Part shown: positions 58,482 through 64,000 of the stretch, piece after piece
How positions within the stretch are numbered: position 1 is the first letter of the stretch
Layout: each line of letters begins with the position of its first letter
Assembly: GCA_026419785.1 (NCBI GenBank)
Contig: JAODTK010004910.1
Coordinates: forward strand, 1-64,000
Source of the DNA: Sclerodactyla briareus
Taxonomy: Eukaryota; Echinodermata; Holothuroidea; Dendrochirotida; Sclerodactylidae
Direction of reading: 5' to 3'
DNA: 64,000 bases
Made by a program: the position numbers and the translations under genes
The notes under the pieces: generated by a model
What the model saw: only the letters and a program-made list of their open reading frames with translations
Database searches by the model: none
Told to the model about the DNA's origin: nothing

Positions 58482-59452
58482 GGACCCAACAGCCTAATTC
58501 GGAGAGAACGGACCTCGAGTGGGCACCCGAAACACCGCCAGGGCGCACCTAGTCGCGACCTAGCAGAGGCAGGGTGTCGGGATTTACGCCAGAGAAAAGG
58601 CAGCCTACCAGAGTACCCCGGGGTCGGGGGCATCTGCACTATCTGACGGCAGGCCTGCATCGCACCGATCCACCGGTATCCTCATGCCCAAGACAAAAGA
58701 ACCATGGTATCAAGGCGAAAACGGGGGTAAATACAGGACTTTCCGGGTCTCAGAGGAACCGGCAACCGACCCCCGAGAGCTTGGAATGATGCAAAATGTA
58801 CAGGCAAAGAGGGCCTGAAGCGCATAGAGCATCAGTAAAGGCCACCCAAAGGGTCAGCGGCGGTACCTCCCCGGGCGGCAAAAACAAGCGTTGCCACCAC
58901 ATAAGAAATAGGTTACAGAATGAACGAGGAATCATTTTTACCCTTGCCATTTCCGGTTAAGTTTAACAATATAGAGATTACGTTCTCACCCACGGAATCC
59001 CTTCAATATTTGAGTCAGATTCCTCTGTATGAGAATTTCAACATTTAACAAAACACAGGTTGGACAAGCACCTGTAGGAGATCCTCCAGTCTCATAGTTT
59101 CAAAATCATTGGGTAGATGAATGACGGAGAGGGGGTGGGGGTGGGGAATGTTTATAGACAAAATCAAAAAGCTCTCAATTGAAAACCTTCTATACTTTTG
59201 ATTTACCCTGGGATGGGCAGGCCTGCATGGGAACCTCTTAGCTTTCATTGTGAATGACTTTACAAAAATGTTGATGGCGACGCGCTTCTCGAGGGAGTGG
59301 CGTCGGGGAGATTCTCGAACGCTAGCCCGCCAGGGGCTGGACAAATATACAGGAGGAGGCCCTAATCATCGCCAATCTTATCCAAACAGACGAGCTAAAA
59401 AATGGGAATTAGCGAGGTCGATTGCATTGGCCTAGGCGGTCCCTTAATCGAT

Positions 59453-59845
59453 TTACCAGTGTACCTGCCCAAAGGATTCCACTCTGAAGCCGGCTATTCT
59501 GTTTTCACAACTGAATTTGTAATACCAGCTCAACTGTATAGACACACGTGTAAAGTTCAGGGAACATGGACATGGGGAGAGCGCATTATAACCACAAATC
59601 TTGGGACACATGTCACCTAAGCAACAAACGCCGCTCCTGGAATTCATATCGTTCAACATTTGACCTTTCTCTGCTGTTTCATTTAAAGGGTAGATATGTC
59701 TACACAATGTGAAATTCTTCACAATGAAAACGACCCAGGAGTTCGCGCCCTTGTCACCTCTGTCCCAGTGTGAGGGGGACTCCCTGCAGTTGTAGGTACG
59801 CCGACCGTTTCGTTTCTGCGTTAAGGTCCAATATCGAACGATCAA
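59453..59845 (-). CDS. Candidate Cys-rich coding exon, unidentified
   Basis: The minus strand is open for 130 codons with a varied composition and eight or more Cys (for example SGVCCLGDMCPKICGYNAL and SPCPCSLNFTR). A possible donor (gtacac) follows FRVESFGQ near 59456. Composition is unlike the low-complexity frames nearby. I do not recognise the family and found no partner exon; it may be chance. Confidence 0.25.
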   Translation of the reverse strand: MIVRYWTLTQKRNGRRTYNCRESPSHWDRGDKGANSWVVFIVKNFTLCRHIYPLNETAEKGQMLNDMNSRSGVCCLGDMCPKICGYNALSPCPCSLNFTRVSIQLSWYYKFSCENRIAGFRVESFGQVHW

Positions 59846-59903
59846 TTTTACTCACTTCGCACGGTTAGGGATTCTCGTCCAAGTTGAACTAAAATCGCCG
59901 TCA

Positions 59904-59925
59904 GGGGGGGGGGGGGGGGGGGGGG
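59904..59925. repeat. Poly(G) tract of 22 bases
   Basis: Uninterrupted G-run just upstream (minus-strand sense) of the candidate Cys-rich exon. Confidence 0.9.
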
Positions 59926-62039
59926 AGACCTGAATGCACTTTTGAATTGTTACATCAAAACGGAAGTGTAACGTGGTCTGCTCTCGAAACTATGTTTTGA
60001 CCGAGATTCGTTTCTTAGTGACCGTGTGATTATATATCTATGAATTTGCACCAGCAACGGAACGAATAAATAATTCATGACGTAGAAAAAAGTAAAATGG
60101 CTATGCAACAGATCATGTCAGACGGTAAACCCACAACAAAAAATGTAGAGCCTGATTGCCCATGTCGTGGAATCTTTGCGCAAGCCAGTAATTCAGTAAA
60201 CAAACAATTGTTAGTTTATTCTTAGTGTTCAATTCTTGCCCTCTTCCACGCGTGCAGAGTGTGTTTGTAATGTTCAGTAATACTCATCTGCTGCACTCAA
60301 CATGTCTGCCACAATGAATCATATTTAAAACAAGCGCAGTCGCAACATCTTGATAGTTGCGGACGCAAAATTCCTGTGGCGAGTGCACTGCATGTTCTTC
60401 ACCAATCGACCTTCATGGTTTGCCACATTTAATGACCATTAAGACAGTCGGTCAAAACCATGGAATGGCTTGGAGCAAGTCTACCACATTGGCATATGTG
60501 ATATCAGTGCCCAGCACAACAGTACCAACTGAATAAGTCCTAGTTCATGATAATTAGCTATATGTATGCAACAAAACCCAACATGTGGAAACAAACTCTT
60601 TCTGGCTCAACAGCCAACAATCTAGAGCAAGATGATGAGAGACAAATTAACTTCCCCTGGACAATAGGTTTTATTTGTCAACTAGGCTGCAGACATGGCC
60701 CTTCTGACAGGTAGGTAAACACTGGTTTGCTCTGCAGAGGGATGGAGTAATGTTAACAAACCCTCTCACAGTCAGAGAGCTCGATGGAAGTTGAAATTGG
60801 GGTAATAATTGGATTTAATAAAAATCTAATCACATTATGCGAACAACATGTAGCTCAGCCTAGCAGTAGCGAGCTTCATCCACCTACCAAGTTTCAAACC
60901 TAATCGAAGGTACGGTGTAGACAGAGAAAAGCTATGAATGAACGTACGAACAGACAGACCAAACTAACAGACGAACGAACGGACGAAGGAGGAGAGAAGA
61001 GACATGGAGACTTGTAGAGCTGCTCCCCGCAGCTAAAAAAGGGCCAATGTGGGTGCTAGTATCAGTCTTGTCTTTTTATCGGAAGTGGTTATCCTGATTC
61101 CTGCTTTTATCCGGCATCAGCACCGCCAATTATTTCTGCAGCGTGCCACCACATCTTGTTCAAATTTTAACAATTTCTCTCCGATATGTCCGTTTAGGGT
61201 TATAAATTAGATTTCATTACTTCACTTCAGGGCAGATGATGGAAGCTCTGCTTCCTTATTCTCTGGATGTGGTGAAGACCGCATGATCACTTGCTATTCC
61301 CGATTATCTGCAGTTTTATGTACACCACTTTCGCGTAATTTCTCTGCAGTGCGGCCATCACGAGCACACGTACTCTCGGGTGTTTTGTGTTTGTACCATC
61401 GTCTCGTCCAAATTGCAATCTGTTTCCAATTCGGATGAAGGCCATCACAACGCTGATAGGAAACACATCCCCTCTCCGGATATTCAAATAGGTCCGTGAA
61501 GTGAATGTTGGAGACCGTTTAACAGCTGTTTATCCCACACCGTGAATCGAGGATTGCCGTAGCCGTTTGGCATGGTTCTTCTCCACGACCACGCCACATG
61601 GTAATTTATACAAGACGACTATTTCAGTCAGGTCGGGCTGCATTTTTCGCGTGGTAGACATGTGCACAATCCAGCTCAGAAGGGCTGCAACATATAATCG
61701 TCTTAACCGCAAACTCCTGCTTCCCCAGAGCTCGCCATGCCGAAACTGGATGTGCAATATTGAATGGTTAGTCACGTTGTACTACACATAGATAGCCTAG
61801 AAACCGTAACATGTTTAACTGTTCAAGAGCATTGTCGTCCTGTCAACACCCAGCGATTTAGGATCGGTCATTTACAAGGAAGTCACGACAAAAACCGTCT
61901 CGCGATAAATATTATTCATAATATTAATAGTTACAGTATCCACATATTCAGCTCCCCACCTGTGGAGAAACACCATTACAAAACCTCGCCGTACCGAAAC
62001 GTAACATCCGAAGATGGTAATGATTTTAGACTCAATTGA
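59926..62039. other. No gene recognised; short ACGAAC/GACA simple repeat near 60940-60990
   Basis: GAACGTACGAACAGACAGAC and related ACGA words form a degenerate simple repeat. Open frames around 61287-61791 exist on both strands but show no recognised domain. Confidence 0.35.
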
Positions 62040-63330
62040 TTTTAGCAAGTATTGCTTACAACCTCATGCAAAAGATCCTCTTGCCACAGCTTACCAACAT
62101 ATCCAATCATATGGGGGATGAACGTTAATTTGCCTCCAGAAAGGTGTATCATCTGTTGATGCTGTACTTTTTACTTATCCAACGAGTTTGGGGTCAGCAT
62201 TGAATTGCAAGGAACACAAAGCTAAGGTGCTTTGTCTTAGATTTCTCGGGTGCTTTCATCCGTCCTACCTAATCAATTAATATCAGATCTGTCAATTTTT
62301 ATCACTGAACCAGTGCTTCTACACTGGCTTGCTCAGTTCATGACTGGAGTCACGACAGGTTAGATTGGAGAATGGGTTGTCAGATAGGGTCAGGATTAAA
62401 GTTGGAGTTCCTCAGGGTGGCCCATTGTCTGCATTACTCAATCACATTATATACGGATGAATTTTGGTCTGATGGTCATATCACATCACCAAATATGCTG
62501 ATGACACTGCCATTATGCAACATATCCCAGACGTTCCCTGTGTTAATATCAGCTTAACATCACATCCAGTCACGACGTGGTTTTAACATGTGACAACAAT
62601 AATTCGTTGCTCAATACTAAGAAGTCGAATGAAATGTGCCTCGCCAATATTAACCATAAAGCATACAGTTTCTCTCTCGCAAAATCACAAGTGTTACCAT
62701 ACATGGAATCAGAAGTGGAGCGAACACAAGAGCTTAATATCTAGGAAGGGATGCATTGATAAAAATCTAACGTTCACGTCGCAAAATATCTCGAAAATAT
62801 TGTAGCAAAGTGTCTTATTTTGTATCAAGTCTTGCCTATATCGCCTCATTCTTTAATGAAGGTGCAGAAAAGAATGTTTTCAGCTTCATTAATTCCTGCC
62901 ACATCCTTATTTATGCCTGTTCCCTATGGTATCATTTCCTTCATCTCTGAACAAAGATCGACTGTGAAATTCCTCAGTATACTTCACGTATATTGAACGT
63001 GAGCCACATAATCACTGAAGGCGTCAGGTAAACAGCTGCAAGAATTGGACTTGTGAGAACGGCAAACAAAATTAGAGATGACAAAGGTCACCCACTACAT
63101 TGACCACTTAATAGTCTGTTTGGTGAAAGCTACCAGGAATCTTAGATCCTCATATCTTGCCAAAATATAGAATCCAACTTTATAAGAACTCCTTTATCTA
63201 CTGTGCTGCAATATACATTCAATCTGGCAATTCGGAACCTCTCATTTGATTTTACTAATCGTTTCACCCAGTTTAGGTCATGTAAAGCGTTAAGCGTTTC
63301 TTGACTTGTGCCAATCTTTTGAAAATTTTG
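62040..63330 (+). pseudogene. LINE reverse-transcriptase relic
   Basis: The plus strand encodes, across several frames, LQKGVSSVDAVLF, then VLCL.F.GCFHPS (the first catalytic block, Asp no longer clear), RLENGLSDRVRIKVGVPQGG with PLSALLNHIIY (62359-62455), KYADDTAIMQHIP (62489-62530, catalytic YADD intact), LLNTKKSNEMCLAN, and a tail including SYLAKIQNPTLYKN. The order is that of a LINE reverse transcriptase. No endonuclease or poly(A) tail was found, so this is a truncated, frame-broken copy, different in sequence from the 55-59 kb LINE. Confidence 0.8.
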
Positions 63331-63415
63331 TTCTATTATAGACTGATTGGTGGTTCTCATTTTCGCCTAGTTTGATAAGTTTACTCAAAAATCAAATTGT
63401 ATTAAAATGATGTTC

Positions 63416-63427
63416 CACGTGACGTCA
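63416..63427. promoter_or_regulatory. Overlapping E-box and CRE
   Basis: CACGTGACGTCA joins a CACGTG E-box to a perfect TGACGTCA (63420-63427). Directly seen; no gene start is recognised within the window. Confidence 0.3.
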
Positions 63428-63873
63428 TGTAAAGGCGGCCTCAGTCTTTGGTGGTTGCCACCAGGCCACAATTCCTCTCCAAAGTACAATAGTCATGCAA
63501 CAGATCATCTTTTAACTGGCACAGATGAAAAGAGGACACGTCCAAACTCCACAACAAAAATTCGGCGATTCTAGCATTCTTCCTTGTTGAGTTATTCATT
63601 TTAATCAAATGAATTTCACCCTAACTGATGACAACACTGGAGTAACGATGCGAAGGTCGCCCATTGACGTTGCGCAGTGAATGCTGACTTTTTCACCATT
63701 ATAGCAGAAAAATATCAGTTAATACTCATAAATGAAATTATTCTTCCATATCTGTGAACAAATTTGTAAGTTTTCATTCGGATCCCATTCCCATTCATAG
63801 ATCTTCTGTCACTAGTTTGGTAAAAACACATGTTTTCAATGGACTTTGTATCACACAGTCCCCGGTTGCTCTC

Positions 63874-63883
63874 GTGACGTCAC
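63874..63883. promoter_or_regulatory. Palindromic CRE
   Basis: GTGACGTCAC is a perfect 10-bp CRE palindrome, the second within 460 bp. Function unproven. Confidence 0.3.
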
Positions 63884-64000
63884 GGTGCATATTGCGAAAT
63901 ATCATAAATTTCTCCTTTTCACACACTCCTTTTCACGGCTGATTTTTCTTTTAGTTTGGGTTTCCTAAATATATTACATATAAGACACCCAATTAGCAGA

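Larger units (their letters stand above)
55417..58960 (-). mobile_element. Near-full-length non-LTR retrotransposon (LINE), decayed
   Basis: On the minus strand, a G+C-rich 5' segment (about 58960-58490) is followed by an endonuclease (about 58480-57700), a linker, a reverse transcriptase (about 56890-56150) and a C-terminal segment (56132-55749). The 3' untranslated part ends CCCTTCCTCATGT and runs into 14 A (T at 55417-55430), a poly(A) tail. Domain order and the Leu-Asp-Arg-Ile-Gln-Arg C-terminal motif fit jockey/CR1-like elements. Many frame changes make it non-functional. The exact 5' end and target duplication were not determined. Confidence 0.88.

Overview
The window looks like nuclear DNA of an animal, most likely a marine invertebrate, though nothing in it fixes the phylum. 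The pointers are one intron-rich gene for the fused animal purine enzyme PAICS, many low-complexity and tandem repeats, decayed LINE retrotransposons, and several non-autonomous DNA-transposon families. Long G or C runs of about 10 to 43 bases are very frequent. Frame breaks of plus or minus one base are common even in the conserved gene, which suggests a long-read assembly with residual indels. No prokaryotic genes, rRNA, intact tRNA or CRISPR array were seen.

Layout. 0.9-1.9 kb: a possible minus-strand coding exon of unknown function. 2-9 kb: mostly featureless DNA with a hAT-like terminus near 7.4 kb. 9.9-21.6 kb: repeated copies of one transposon-like family marked by a G-run, a GCGCCACCATGG hairpin and internal tandem units; one copy (17.1-18.35 kb) has terminal inverted repeats. 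19.2, 26.4-27.9 and 46.7-47.6 kb: a second family with a hairpin head, a TATC microsatellite and about 150-bp internal units. 22.65 kb: a compact TCTCGCGAGA plus double E2F-like cluster. 24-25.2 kb: a fold-back element.

29.5-40.8 kb: PAICS on the plus strand. Seven exons are recognised by protein similarity, all with usable splice sites, and together they cover most of the SAICAR synthetase domain and the whole AIR carboxylase domain. The first coding exon was not found. Its introns hold a MITE, an 87-bp minisatellite with alternating units, a ~140-bp satellite and a 51-bp hairpin minisatellite.

41-49.9 kb: repeats, including a tandem array whose units each carry a nuclear-receptor-type DR4 at about the same place, and one possible first exon at 48.8 kb. 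49.9-50.3 kb: a PHD-finger relic, probably from a retroelement. 55.4-59 kb: a nearly full-length minus-strand LINE with endonuclease, reverse transcriptase and poly(A) tail, frame-broken throughout. 62.0-63.3 kb: a plus-strand LINE reverse-transcriptase relic. Two full CRE palindromes lie in the last 600 bases.

The only gene whose function I can name is PAICS, which carries out two consecutive steps of de novo purine synthesis. I found no convincing new multi-gene system. The most unusual signals are repeat-borne regulatory-like motifs and the tandem arrays inside PAICS introns.
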